From: Phenylobacterium sp.
Lineage (GTDB): Bacteria > Pseudomonadota > Alphaproteobacteria > Caulobacterales > Caulobacteraceae
Assembly (NCBI RefSeq): GCF_004299445.1
Contig: NZ_SCTC01000003.1
Coordinates: forward strand, 1 to 64,000
Direction: 5' to 3'
Length of the DNA stretch: 64,000 nt
The translations under genes were made by a program, and so were the position numbers. Shown here in pieces: positions 1 to 8,611 of this stretch. Numbering within the stretch: the stretch's first letter is position 1; each line of letters begins with the position of its first letter. The notes under the pieces were generated by a model. That model was not told where the DNA came from. It saw only the letters and a program-made list of their open reading frames with translations, and ran no database searches.

Positions 1-163
1 CCTGCCGGCGCCCACCTTCTTCCCCGACCCCGAACCCGCCACACCCGAAGACGTCGCCGCCGCCAACGCCGCCGCCCGCGCCTTCACCGCCGGCCTGCAC
101 GCGACGGCACCGCATCACACCCCGGCGCGTCCCTCGAAACCGCCCTGGCGCCCCTCCGGCTGA
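1..163 (+). CDS. C-terminal end of an unidentified protein (cut by window edge)
   Basis: The frame beginning at base 2 is open from the window edge to a TGA at 161-163 and encodes about 53 residues. The peptide is rich in Pro and Ala and ends in a basic tail (KPPWRPSG). Codon third positions are almost all G or C, as in the neighbouring genes. There is too little sequence to name a family. The stop is followed by the hairpin repeat at 196-286. Confidence 0.55.
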   Translation, partial: LPAPTFFPDPEPATPEDVAAANAAARAFTAGLHATAPHHTPARPSKPPWRPSG

Positions 164-195
164 CGCCCCACCCGCGCGAAGCGCCCTCTATTTCG

Positions 196-286
196 AACCA
201 CGAACCACACGAACCACACGAACGCTCCCAGGCCACCGCTCGGAGCGCGCGACCGCATGTTCGTGTGGTTCGTGTGGTTCGTGGTT
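196..286. repeat. Hairpin repeat E, copy 1
   Basis: Two 28-bp inverted arms (196-223 and 259-286) flank a 35-bp spacer. Each arm is built from a tandem 9-bp unit (CACACGAAC on one arm, GTTCGTGTG on the other). Near-identical copies lie at 30505-30598 and 61694-61788, while the spacers differ completely. The right arm read as protein gives an artefactual Phe-Val-Trp peptide that falsely extends the helicase gene upstream. Confidence 0.9.
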
Positions 287-403
287 GAATCCAAACAGCG
301 CCTGCGGCGCGCACAGCGTCCGAGGCCCAGCCCTTTCCGCGCCTTCCGCAATTTCGGGAGTTCAAACCACAGGACGTTCCGCCCCTTAAGCCGGCGGCCC
401 TTT

Positions 404-418
404 GTGCTACATATGTTC
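404..418 (+). promoter_or_regulatory. Probable LexA (SOS) site overlapping the uvrD promoter
   Basis: GTGC (404-407), seven bases, then GTTC (415-418). This is one mismatch from the alphaproteobacterial LexA site GTTC-N7-GTTC. The spacer TACATAT doubles as a -10-like element, which would place the transcription start at or near the ATG at 422. The site closely resembles those at 47359-47373 and 61024-61038. Confidence 0.55.
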
Positions 419-421
419 CAA

Positions 422-2833
422 ATGTCCCTGTTCGACTCGACTCCCACCCCCCGCATCTCCGACCTGGCCCGCGTCGACGCGCGGCCGGACGACTATCTTG
501 CGGGCCTCAATCCCGAACAGCGTGAGGCCGTCGAGACCGTGGACGGCCCGGTGCTGGTGCTCGCGGGCGCAGGGACGGGCAAGACCAAGGTGCTGACCAC
601 CCGACTGGCCCACATCCTCGCCACCGGCCGGGCCCGACCGTGGGAACTGCTGGCCGTCACCTTCACCAACAAGGCCGCGCGCGAGATGCGCGAGCGGATC
701 GCCCATATCATCGGCCCGTCGGCCGAGGGCCTGCGCTGGCTGGGCACCTTCCACTCGGTGGCCGCCCAGATCCTGCGCCGTCACGCCGAGCTGGTCGGCC
801 TGAAGTCGAACTACACGATCCTCGACACCGACGATCAGGAACGCCTGATCAAGCAGATCCTCGAGGCCGAGAACATCGACGCCAAGCGCTGGTCGCCCAA
901 GATGCTGGCGGGCCTGATCGACCAGTGGAAGAACCGCGGCTGGCGTCCCGACCAGCTGCCGCCCTCCGAGGCCCAGGCCTTCGCCAACGGCAAGGGCCAG
1001 GCGATGTACCGCCTCTACCAGGAGCGGCTGCGCATCCTGAACGCCTGCGACTTCGGCGACCTCCTGCTGCACAACCTGACCATCTTCACCAGCCAGCCGG
1101 ACGTGCTGGCCGAGTATCACAACCGCTTCCGCTACCTCTTGGTCGACGAGTACCAGGACACCAACGTCGCCCAGTACCTGTGGCTGCGCCTCCTGGCCCA
1201 GAAGAGCCAGAACCTCTGCTGCGTGGGCGACGACGATCAGTCGATCTACGGCTGGCGCGGCGCCGAGGTGGACAACATCCTGCGCTTCGAGCGCGACTTC
1301 CCGGGCGCGAAGGTGGTCCGGCTGGAGCGCAACTACCGCTCGACCAGCCACATCCTGGCCGCCGCCTCGGGCCTGATCGCCACCAACAAGAGCCGCCTGG
1401 GCAAGACCCTGTGGACCGAGGCCAACGACGGCGAAAAGGTCGTGGTGCGCGGCATCTGGGACGGCGAGGCCGAGAGCCGGCTGATCGCCGAGGAGATCGA
1501 GCGGGCCAAGCGCAAGGGCCGCAAGTACTCCGACATCTCGATCCTGGTCCGCGCCTCGTTCCAGATGCGGGCCTTCGAAGAGCGGTTCGTCCTGCTCCAG
1601 ATCCCCTATGTGGTCATCGGCGGCCCGCGCTTCTTCGAGCGCGCCGAGATCCGCGACGCCATTGCCTACCTGCGGCTGATCCAGTCGCCGGCCGACGACC
1701 TGGCCTTCGAGCGGATCGTCAACGTTCCCAAGCGGGGCATCGGCGACACCACCGTCCAGCGCCTGCACGCCCTGGCCGGCATGCGCCCCACCCGGCTGCA
1801 TGACGACGCTCCGCTGTTCGACGGCCGCACCGGCGAGGTGGTGAACGAGGCCGAGATCTCGGGCGCGACCCGCTTCCGCACCCTGACCCAGGCCGCCGAG
1901 GAGATCGTCCGCACCGACGAACTGGCCGCCCGCACCCGCACGTCGCTGGCCAACTTCCTGCGCGATCTCGACCGCTGGCGCAGCCAGGCCGGCCAGGTCC
2001 ACCACGCGCGCCTGATGGAGGCGGTGCTGGAGGAGAGCGGCTACACCGACGCGCTCAAGCTCGACAAATCGCCCCAGGCCCAGGGCCGGCTCGAGAACCT
2101 GAAGGAACTGGTCCAGTCGATGGGCAGCTACGAGACGCTGGAGGCCTATCTCGAGCATGTCTCGCTGGTGATGGAGCTCGAGCGCGGGCCCCAGGCCGAC
2201 AGCGTCCAGGTCATGACCCTGCACCAGGCCAAGGGGCTGGAGTGGCCGCTGGTCTTCCTGCCCGGCTGGGAGGAAGGCGTCTTCCCGTCCCAGCGCTCGA
2301 TGGACGAGAGCGGCGAAAAGGGCCTCGAGGAGGAGCGCCGACTGGCCTACGTCGGCATCACCCGCGCCCGCGAAGAGGCCCGCATCAGCTTCGCCGCCAA
2401 CCGCCAGGTCTACGGCCGCTGGACCAGCCAGCTGCCCAGCCGCTTCGTCGACGAACTGCCGCTGGCCAACGTCGAGGCCAGCTCCGAGACTGGCTACTAC
2501 GGCGGCGGCCCCGGCATGCAGCAGCACGGCAGCCGCTGGGACGAGGACCCCAAGTTCGGCAACGGCTACGATTCACCGGGCTGGCGCCGCGCCCAGGCCA
2601 ACCAGTACCGCGGCAGCCACCCGGGCCGGCAGGCTGTCATCGAAGGCGACGGCCGCCTCGTCGCCACCTCCGCCAGCTCGGCCGCCTCGGACTTCAAGCG
2701 CGGCGACCGCGTCTTCCACATCAAGTTCGGCTACGGCTCGGTGAAGGGCGTCGAAGGCAACAAGCTCACCGTCGCCTTCGACAAGGCCGGCGAAAAGAAG
2801 GTCATCGACAGCTTCGTGGAGAAGCAGGGATAG
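422..2833 (+). CDS. uvrD: UvrD/PcrA-type superfamily 1 DNA helicase
   Basis: ATP-dependent 3'-5' DNA helicase acting in excision and mismatch repair and in clearing replication forks. The 803-aa product has the Q-motif (LNPEQREAV, about residues 29-37), Walker A GAGTGKT (about 49-55), Walker B VDEYQDTN, the DDDQSIYGWRGA motif, and helicase motifs V-VI (TLHQAKGLEW, YVGITRARE). The last 45 residues form the Tudor-like PcrA/UvrD C-terminal domain (FKRGDRVFHIKFGYG). Length is normal for the family. I start at ATG 422 because an upstream ATG at 413 lies inside the probable LexA/-10 element and the reading further upstream is repeat sequence. SOS control is likely if the site at 404-418 is real. 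Confidence 0.95.
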   Translation: MSLFDSTPTPRISDLARVDARPDDYLAGLNPEQREAVETVDGPVLVLAGAGTGKTKVLTTRLAHILATGRARPWELLAVTFTNKAAREMRERIAHIIGPSAEGLRWLGTFHSVAAQILRRHAELVGLKSNYTILDTDDQERLIKQILEAENIDAKRWSPKMLAGLIDQWKNRGWRPDQLPPSEAQAFANGKGQAMYRLYQERLRILNACDFGDLLLHNLTIFTSQPDVLAEYHNRFRYLLVDEYQDTNVAQYLWLRLLAQKSQNLCCVGDDDQSIYGWRGAEVDNILRFERDFPGAKVVRLERNYRSTSHILAAASGLIATNKSRLGKTLWTEANDGEKVVVRGIWDGEAESRLIAEEIERAKRKGRKYSDISILVRASFQMRAFEERFVLLQIPYVVIGGPRFFERAEIRDAIAYLRLIQSPADDLAFERIVNVPKRGIGDTTVQRLHALAGMRPTRLHDDAPLFDGRTGEVVNEAEISGATRFRTLTQAAEEIVRTDELAARTRTSLANFLRDLDRWRSQAGQVHHARLMEAVLEESGYTDALKLDKSPQAQGRLENLKELVQSMGSYETLEAYLEHVSLVMELERGPQADSVQVMTLHQAKGLEWPLVFLPGWEEGVFPSQRSMDESGEKGLEEERRLAYVGITRAREEARISFAANRQVYGRWTSQLPSRFVDELPLANVEASSETGYYGGGPGMQQHGSRWDEDPKFGNGYDSPGWRRAQANQYRGSHPGRQAVIEGDGRLVATSASSAASDFKRGDRVFHIKFGYGSVKGVEGNKLTVAFDKAGEKKVIDSFVEKQG

Positions 2834-2838
2834 ATGCA

Positions 2839-2966
2839 GCGCCCCCTCCACCGCTTCGCGGTCCCCCTCCCCCATTGGCATGGGGGAGGAACTGAAGTGG
2901 TTCGATTGCCCCCAGTTCCTCACCCGCTTGCGGGGGAGGGGGACCACGAAGTGGTGGAGGGGGCGC
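2839..2966. repeat. Palindromic intergenic repeat, inverted dimer (family D)
   Basis: Outer arms GCGCCCCCTCCACC (2839-2852) and GGTGGAGGGGGCGC (2953-2966) are perfect inverted repeats. They continue inwards as partly matching GC-rich palindromes (2862-2890 and 2915-2942). The element fills the space between the helicase and the CorA gene and could fold into a long hairpin acting as a terminator for the helicase gene. Confidence 0.8.
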
Positions 2967-3036
2967 TGGCGCCGCGCCAAGGCGTTGCCATCCCTACCCC
3001 TTTGCTCTCTCATCCCCCCGGGGATCGGGACATCGC

Positions 3037-4005
3037 ATGCCAATAGCGGCCGCCAGGGTCTATTCGGAGGGACATCGTCTGCGGCACCTGCGGGTGCATG
3101 ACGCGGACGACCGGCCGGTGCAGGCGCACCAGTTCGCCTGGATCGGGCTGGTGGATCCCGAACCCGCAGAACTCGGCCCGCTCCAGGCCAAGTTCGGCCT
3201 GCACCCGCTGGCGGTCGAGGACGCGCTCTGCGAGCACCCGCTGCCCAAGGTCAGCGTCTACGGCGACCAGATCTTCGTGGCCGCCCGCACGGCCCGGCTC
3301 GAGGGCGAGACCATCGTCTATGGCGAGACCTGCGCCTTCCTCTGCAAGAACACGATCATCACGATCCGGCGGGGCGGCGCGCATGCCTACACCGAGGTGC
3401 GCCGCCACCTGGAGGATGCGCCCTCCCTGCTCAGCCACGGCGTGGCCTATGTGCTCTACGCGCTGCTCGACTTCATCGTCGACACCTACCAGCCCATCGT
3501 CGACGAGATCGAGGAGGAGGTTCTCGCCATCGAGCGCCGCTGCCTCGACGCCTTCCTCAGCCGCGACGACGTCACCCACCTGTTCAACCTGCGCCAGGAG
3601 CTGACGCGCTTCCGGCGCATGCTGGGCCCGATGGAGGAGGTCTGCGCCAAGCTGGAGCACCTCCATCTGCCCTTCATGAACGCCGCGATCCGCCCCTACT
3701 TCCGCGACGTGGGCGACCACGTGCGCCGCGTATCCTCGGCTATCGAAGGTCTGCGCGAGGTGCTGTCGTCGGTGTTCGAGGTGGCCAACCTGTTCGAACA
3801 GCAGCGCCAGAACGACGTCAGTCGCCGCCTGACCGCCGGCGCCGCGATCCTCGCGGTGCCCACCATGATCTTCGGCCTCTACGGCATGAACTTCGACGTG
3901 ATGCCCGAACTGCGCTGGCAATACGGCTATCTGGTCGTGGTCGCGGTCGTGGTCGTCATCTGCGTCGGCCTCTATCTCGCGTTCCGCCGCGCCAAGTGGC
4001 TGTGA
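3037..4005 (+). CDS. CorA-family divalent cation transporter
   Basis: Inner-membrane Mg2+/Co2+ (or Zn2+) channel-type transporter of the CorA/ZntB family. The 322-aa protein has a long soluble N-terminal domain, a helical stretch (about 150-260) that would form the long CorA stalk helix, and two C-terminal membrane segments (about 264-284 and 297-316). The signature YGMNF sits at 282-286, just after the first membrane segment, as in all CorA proteins. The family often has a polar E/N loop after GMN and here DVMPEL is present. Substrate (Mg, Co, Ni or Zn) cannot be told from sequence. Stand-alone gene. Confidence 0.92.
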   Translation: MPIAAARVYSEGHRLRHLRVHDADDRPVQAHQFAWIGLVDPEPAELGPLQAKFGLHPLAVEDALCEHPLPKVSVYGDQIFVAARTARLEGETIVYGETCAFLCKNTIITIRRGGAHAYTEVRRHLEDAPSLLSHGVAYVLYALLDFIVDTYQPIVDEIEEEVLAIERRCLDAFLSRDDVTHLFNLRQELTRFRRMLGPMEEVCAKLEHLHLPFMNAAIRPYFRDVGDHVRRVSSAIEGLREVLSSVFEVANLFEQQRQNDVSRRLTAGAAILAVPTMIFGLYGMNFDVMPELRWQYGYLVVVAVVVVICVGLYLAFRRAKWL

Positions 4006-4033
4006 AGCTGCAACCAACTCGCGGCCCGCGCGT

Positions 4034-4507
4034 ATGTGCGGCATGGGGAAATTCATCCGCAGCGACGATCTCAAGCGAATCTTCACCGGCGCGAGCCTCG
4101 CCGTCCTGGCCGGCCTGATGCTGGGGGGCGCCGTCCAGCCCCCGCTGAGCGACGGCATCCTCGCGCCGCAGCAGACGTGGGCCGGCGGCGGCGCCCGCAA
4201 CTACGCCGCGGGCGCTGAGCGCGGACTGAGCGCCTACGCCGCCCAGGTCCCCGACTACGTCACCGGGACGAACTACACCCAGGCGCCGCCCGTGGCCGAC
4301 CGGGTCCTGGCCTACGAAGAGCGCGCCGAACCCGCCGCCTACGACATCGCCGAGCACGCCCAGACCGCCGAGGCCACCGCGCCGACCCGCTGGGAGGACG
4401 AGCCCCGAGAGGCGCCGCTCTACCCCTCGCAGAGCGGCAACGCCTACAACCCATCCGACCTTCCGCAGCCGCCCGAGCCGCCGGTCGAGCTTTTCGACCC
4501 CGCCTGA
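4034..4507 (+). CDS. Hypothetical exported protein, Pro/Ala/Glu-rich
   Basis: 157 residues with no recognised domain. An N-terminal basic stretch is followed by a hydrophobic helix (about residues 18-33, GASLAVLAGLMLGG), which reads as a signal peptide or membrane anchor. The rest is low-complexity, rich in Ala, Pro, Glu and Tyr, and probably disordered and periplasmic. An alternative start is ATG 4043. It sits 28 bases after the CorA gene and before prmA on the same strand. Codon use is normal for the window, so it is probably a real gene of unknown role. Confidence 0.7.
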   Translation: MCGMGKFIRSDDLKRIFTGASLAVLAGLMLGGAVQPPLSDGILAPQQTWAGGGARNYAAGAERGLSAYAAQVPDYVTGTNYTQAPPVADRVLAYEERAEPAAYDIAEHAQTAEATAPTRWEDEPREAPLYPSQSGNAYNPSDLPQPPEPPVELFDPA

Positions 4508-4571
4508 GACGAGAGAGCTGAGCGTATCGCCCCTCGCCTTTCGTCACCTCTGCCTATAGAGCCTCCCGCCC

Positions 4572-5438
4572 ATGAGCGACGAGGCCATCCAGATCATCGC
4601 CCGCGGCCCCCGCGCGGTCGCCGAAGCCGCAGCGGCCGCCCTTGAGGCGGACCCCGCGACCGAGGCCCTCACCTTCTCCATCCTGGAGGAGGACGAGGAC
4701 CATGACGTCTGGCGCATCGACGCCTTCCCCACCGAGGCCGACGAACAGGCCGCGATCGTCGAGGTTCTGAAGGGCTACCCCGGCCTGCGCGTCCTGGTCG
4801 AGAAGCTGGCCGACGCGGACTGGCTGGCCATGGCGCTGTCCGGCCTGCCGCCCGTGCGCGCAGGCCGCTTCTTCGTCTACGGCGCCCACGACAAGGGCCT
4901 CGCTCCGGCCAGCACGGTGAACCTGCGCATCGAGGCGGGCGCCGCCTTCGGCACCGGCCACCACGGCACGACGATGGGCTGCCTCCAGGCGTTCCACGAC
5001 CTGCTGAAGGCCAAGCGATTCAAGCGCGTTCTCGACGTGGGCTGCGGCACCGGCGTGCTCGCCATCGCCGCGGCGCGCACCGGCACGCCGATCGCCGTCG
5101 GCACCGACATCGACGCCCCGTCGGTGCGGATCGCCAATGAGAACGCCCGGCTGAACCAGTCGACCGCCCGCTTCGTCCACGCCTTCGGCCTGAACGACGC
5201 CCTCGTGCGCAAGGATGGCCCCTACGACCTGGTGTTCGCCAACATCCTGGCCCCGCCGCTGGTGGCGCTGTCGCAGGACATCAAGCGGGCGCTGAAGCCG
5301 GGCGGCCTGACGATCCTGTCGGGCCTACTGCGCACCCAGGAGCGTCGGGTGACGGCGGCCTACACCTCCAAGGGCTTCCGGCTCGTGCGCCGGCTCCACC
5401 GGGACGCCTGGGCTACGCTGGTCCTGCAACGCCCCTAG
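4572..5438 (+). CDS. prmA: Ribosomal protein L11 methyltransferase PrmA
   Basis: SAM-dependent enzyme that trimethylates ribosomal protein L11 in the cytoplasm. The 288-aa product shows the PrmA hallmarks in order: FGTGHHGTT (126-134), SAM motif [16 protein letters not shown] (154-168), GTDID (178-182, ribose-binding acid) and the substrate motif NILAPPL (224-230). Length fits the family (about 290 aa). Confidence 0.95.
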   Translation: MSDEAIQIIARGPRAVAEAAAAALEADPATEALTFSILEEDEDHDVWRIDAFPTEADEQAAIVEVLKGYPGLRVLVEKLADADWLAMALSGLPPVRAGRFFVYGAHDKGLAPASTVNLRIEAGAAFGTGHHGTTMGCLQAFHDLLKAKRFKRVLDVGCGTGVLAIAAARTGTPIAVGTDIDAPSVRIANENARLNQSTARFVHAFGLNDALVRKDGPYDLVFANILAPPLVALSQDIKRALKPGGLTILSGLLRTQERRVTAAYTSKGFRLVRRLHRDAWATLVLQRP

Positions 5439-5507
5439 GAACCGACGTCGCCCCGCCACGTTCTTCCTGCCCGTCCAAGCGGGGCCGTGAAGCGAAGGAC
5501 GATGACG

Positions 5508-5900
5508 ATGCCGGACTACGAACGGGTCACCACCACGACGACCGAACCCGAGCGGGTCGTGATCCGCCGCGGGGGCAACGCCACCGGCTGGTGGATCGCG
5601 GCCCTCGTCGCCATCGTGGCGCTGGTGGCGGTGTTCTTCATGGTCAGCGCCACAGGCCCCAGCGCCGACGACCTGCAGGCCGCGCGTGACCAGGGTGTCG
5701 CCGAGGCCAATCTCGCCAACGCCGCGGCCAGCGCACAGCTCGCCGCCGCCAACGCCGCCCAGGCCGCTCAGGACGCGGCGACGGGCGCCGCCTCGGCCAC
5801 AGAGAGCGCCGCCAAGGCTGCGGCCGATCGCACGGAACAGGCCGCCGCGGTGGCCGCCGACACGGCCGAGGACGCTGTCAGCGTCGAGCCGCCCCGCTAG
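5508..5900 (+). CDS. Small single-pass membrane protein with Ala-rich coiled coil
   Basis: About 130 residues: a short Thr/Glu/Arg-rich cytoplasmic N-terminus, one membrane segment (GWWIAALVAIVALVAVFFMV, about residues 29-48), then an Ala/Gln/Asp/Thr-rich segment with heptad-like spacing that probably forms a periplasmic coiled coil. The start at 5508 is chosen for GAAGGA about 9 bases upstream; ATG 5502 and GTG 5487 are alternatives. Its stop codon shares the palindrome CTAG (5897-5900) with the stop of the convergent gene. Function unknown. Confidence 0.75.
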   Translation: MPDYERVTTTTTEPERVVIRRGGNATGWWIAALVAIVALVAVFFMVSATGPSADDLQAARDQGVAEANLANAAASAQLAAANAAQAAQDAATGAASATESAAKAAADRTEQAAAVAADTAEDAVSVEPPR

Positions 5901-6241
5901 CCCACCGCCTTCTTCGCTCCGAGCGTCGCCAGCCAGTGACGCTCGCGGGTCTTGATCAGGTCGGCGCGGCCCAACGGCGTCAGGTCCTCATCGTCGATGC
6001 GCTCCAGCGGCTCGAAGCTGAAGGCCTCCGCGCCATGGGCGTTCCAGGCCGTCTGCAGGTCGCGGTTGCCATGGCCGCCGGTGCGCAGGCTGAACCACAG
6101 GGAGTTCTGCTGGGCGTCGAGATTGCGCGATCCCGCGACCCAGACCTCACCGGTCGGCGCGCAACGGATCGCATAGACGCCGACCGCCACCTTCCGTTCC
6201 TTCCAGTCTCGGACGGCCTCACGGCGGGATTGCTTGTCCAT
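5897..6241 (-). CDS. GIY-YIG nuclease-like family protein
   Basis: 114 residues. Starting at ATG 6241 the protein opens with a basic helix (MDKQSRREAVRDWKERK), then VGVYAIRC and, about ten residues later, EVWVAGSRNL, which align with the GIY and YIG strands of this nuclease superfamily in degenerate form. A conserved Arg and Asn follow. Many such small alphaproteobacterial proteins are annotated GIY-YIG nuclease family; catalytic activity is not assured because the tyrosines are partly replaced. The start overlaps the stop of the upstream membrane-protein gene by one base (TGATG), so the two are probably cotranslated. Confidence 0.75.
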   Translation of the reverse strand: MDKQSRREAVRDWKERKVAVGVYAIRCAPTGEVWVAGSRNLDAQQNSLWFSLRTGGHGNRDLQTAWNAHGAEAFSFEPLERIDDEDLTPLGRADLIKTRERHWLATLGAKKAVG

Positions 6242-6672
6242 CAGGCGCGCTCCGCACTGCGCAGGCGCCAACCTGCGCACAGGCCGAGGAAGCCCACGAG
6301 GCCCACTGGTCCGACGAGGAACGTCAGCGCCAGGCAGGGCAGCACCAGCAGGTAGGGCAGCCGCCGTCGCGCCGCCTCCTCGACCGCCCACGTCCCCACC
6401 CAGAGATCGAAGGCCAGATAGTGGGTCCAACCCAACACAGCGTGCTCCGGCTGCGCGAAGAGCGCGCTGACCCCGGCGAGCGTCGTGAAGTCGGGCGCGC
6501 CGCCCTCGGACAGGCCGCGCGCCAGCAGCACCACGTAGACCACAGACAGGGCCGCCGCGAACCCACGGGCCGCGAGCACGATCGGCTCGCGGCGTAACGG
6601 GTAACAGACAAGCACGACCCAGGCCGCCAGGGCGGCGATGTTGGTCACGCTGAACACAAGCTCGGGATTCAT
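6241..6672 (-). CDS. ABA4-like (DUF4281) membrane protein
   Basis: 143 residues with four hydrophobic segments: NIAALAAWVVLVCY near the N-terminus, a second at about 30-50, GWTHYLAFDLWVGTWAVEEA in the middle, and LLVLPCLALTFLVGPVGLVGF near the end. The HYLAFDLWVG core and overall layout match the ABA4-like family (DUF4281), known from plants in neoxanthin synthesis and common in alphaproteobacteria with unknown role. The start at 6672 (MNPELVF) is preferred over the longer upstream reading, which has no hydrophobic or conserved content. Divergent from pepP, with about 124 bases between start codons. Confidence 0.8.
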   Translation of the reverse strand: MNPELVFSVTNIAALAAWVVLVCYPLRREPIVLAARGFAAALSVVYVVLLARGLSEGGAPDFTTLAGVSALFAQPEHAVLGWTHYLAFDLWVGTWAVEEAARRRLPYLLVLPCLALTFLVGPVGLVGFLGLCAGWRLRSAERA

Positions 6673-6796
6673 GGCGTCGCTCCGCAGTCGGACGGGCTCC
6701 ATATAGGCTATAGACGGAAAGTCAATTTTACCCGGACACAATAAGCACGTCGCCGGCCCTTTGCCGAGCCCGCGGGAAGGGCTTACATCCCTGTCC

Positions 6797-8611
6797 ATGC
6801 GTCAGACCTTCGATGAGACCACCGACCGCTCGTTTGGGCCCCGCCATGTGCCGCTGATCCGGGAAGCCATGGCGCAGCAGGGCCTGGACGGGTTCCTCGT
6901 CCCGCATGAGGACGAGCATCAGAACGAATACCTCCCGGCCGCCAACGACCGCCTGGCCTGGGCCACCGGCTTCACCGGCTCGGCCGGCGCCGCCGTGATC
7001 CTGAGGGACAAGGCTGCAGTCTTCGTGGACGGCCGCTATACGCTGCAGGTTCGCGACCAGGTGGACGCCCAGTTGTTCGAGATCCGCGACCTGGTCGAAG
7101 GCGGCGTGCCCGCCTATCTGGAAACCGCGACCGCGCGCGGCCAGAGGATCGGCTACGACCCGCGCCTGCACAGCCCCGACGCCCTGGCCCGCCTGAAGGA
7201 AGCCGCCGCCAAGACCGGGGCCGCCCTCGTCGCGGTCAATGACAACCCTCTGGACCGCGCGTGGGGCCAGGCTCGTCCGGCCCAGCCGACCGCCCCTGTC
7301 GTCCCCCATCCGGCCGAGTTCTCGGGCGAGGACTCCAATGCCAAGCGCGCCCGGGTCGGCAAGGCGGTGGCCGCGCGCGGCGGCGACGCGGCCGTGCTGA
7401 CGGCGCCCTCGACCATCGCCTGGTTGTTCAACGTGCGCGGCGGCGACGTCATCCGCTCGCCCCTGCCCCTCGGCCAGGCCATCCTGAACAAGGACGGCGC
7501 GGCGCGCCTGTTCCTGGATCCGGCCAAGGTGACGCCGGACCTGCGCGCGTGGCTGGGCAATCAGGTGCGGCTGGAGACGCCCGATGACCTGCCCGCCGCG
7601 CTGGCCGAGTTGAAGGGCCAGAGCGTGGTGGTGGACCCGGCTCAGTCCTCGGCCTGGTACTTTGACACCCTGGCCGAAGCCGGCGCGACGGTGATCCGCG
7701 CCGAAGACCCCTGCGCCCTGCCTCGCGCATGCAAGAACGCCGTGGAGATCCAGGGCTCGCGCAACGCCCACATTCGCGACGGCGCCGCCCTGACCCGCTT
7801 CCTGCACTGGGTCGCGACCGAGGGGCAGGTGAACCCGCCCGACGAGATCACCGCCGTCACCAAACTCGAGAGCTTCCGTGAGGCCACCGGCGCGCTGAAG
7901 GACCTGTCGTTCGACACCATCGCCGGCGCCGCCTCCAACGGGGCGATCGTCCACTACCGTCCGACCGAGCGCCTGAACAAGCGGGCTGAGACCGGCTCGC
8001 TGCTGTTGATCGACTCCGGCGCCCAGTACCTGGACGGCACCACCGACGTCACTCGCACGGTCGCCATCGGCGAGCCGGCCGCCGAGATGCGCCAGCGCTT
8101 CACCCTGGTGCTGAAGGGTCACCTGGCGCTGGCGGGTATTCGCTTCCCGGCCGGGACCACCGGTTCGGCCCTCGACATCCTGGCGCGTCACGCGCTGTGG
8201 ATGCATGGCCTGGACTACGACCATGGCACCGGCCACGGCGTCGGCAGCTATCTCGGCGTCCACGAGGGCCCACAGCGTATCGCCAAGGCGCCCAACGCGG
8301 TAGCGCTGCGCCCCGGAATGATCCTCTCGAACGAGCCGGGCTACTACAAGGAAGGCGGCTACGGCATCCGCATCGAGAATCTGCAGGTCGTCACCGAGGC
8401 AGCGCAGATTCCGGGCGGCGAGCGGCCGATGCTGGGCTTCGAAACCCTGACCCTCGCGCCGATCGACCGCCGCCTGATCGACCGCGACCTGCTGAGCGCC
8501 GACGAGCGGGCCCAACTCGACGCCTATCACGCCAAGGTGCGAGACGTGATCGGACCCCTGGTGGAACCGGAGGTCCGAAGCTGGCTCCTCGACGTCACGG
8601 CGGCGATCTGA
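6797..8611 (+). CDS. pepP: Xaa-Pro aminopeptidase (aminopeptidase P, M24B)
   Basis: Cytosolic metallopeptidase that removes an N-terminal residue preceding proline. The 604-aa protein has the three-part aminopeptidase P layout: two creatinase-like N-terminal domains and a C-terminal pita-bread domain. The metal ligands are visible: Asp in LLIDSGAQY, Asp in GTTDVTRT, His in GTGHGVG, Glu in SNEPGYY and Glu in IRIENLQVV; VHEG supplies the catalytic His. Length matches the long eukaryotic-like form (about 600 aa). The start at 6797 begins the conserved RQTFDE segment. Its TGA overlaps the ATG of the next gene by one base. Confidence 0.95.
   Translation: MRQTFDETTDRSFGPRHVPLIREAMAQQGLDGFLVPHEDEHQNEYLPAANDRLAWATGFTGSAGAAVILRDKAAVFVDGRYTLQVRDQVDAQLFEIRDLVEGGVPAYLETATARGQRIGYDPRLHSPDALARLKEAAAKTGAALVAVNDNPLDRAWGQARPAQPTAPVVPHPAEFSGEDSNAKRARVGKAVAARGGDAAVLTAPSTIAWLFNVRGGDVIRSPLPLGQAILNKDGAARLFLDPAKVTPDLRAWLGNQVRLETPDDLPAALAELKGQSVVVDPAQSSAWYFDTLAEAGATVIRAEDPCALPRACKNAVEIQGSRNAHIRDGAALTRFLHWVATEGQVNPPDEITAVTKLESFREATGALKDLSFDTIAGAASNGAIVHYRPTERLNKRAETGSLLLIDSGAQYLDGTTDVTRTVAIGEPAAEMRQRFTLVLKGHLALAGIRFPAGTTGSALDILARHALWMHGLDYDHGTGHGVGSYLGVHEGPQRIAKAPNAVALRPGMILSNEPGYYKEGGYGIRIENLQVVTEAAQIPGGERPMLGFETLTLAPIDRRLIDRDLLSADERAQLDAYHAKVRDVIGPLVEPEVRSWLLDVTAAI

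Noticed and set aside
196..286. CRISPR-like tandem repeats in hairpin repeat E
   Set aside because: The 9-bp units are contiguous with no spacers, and no cas gene is present.
257..421. Upstream extension of the helicase gene starting [10 protein letters not shown]
   Set aside because: The codons are the right arm of hairpin repeat E, and the ATG at 422 fits the family N-terminus and the promoter.
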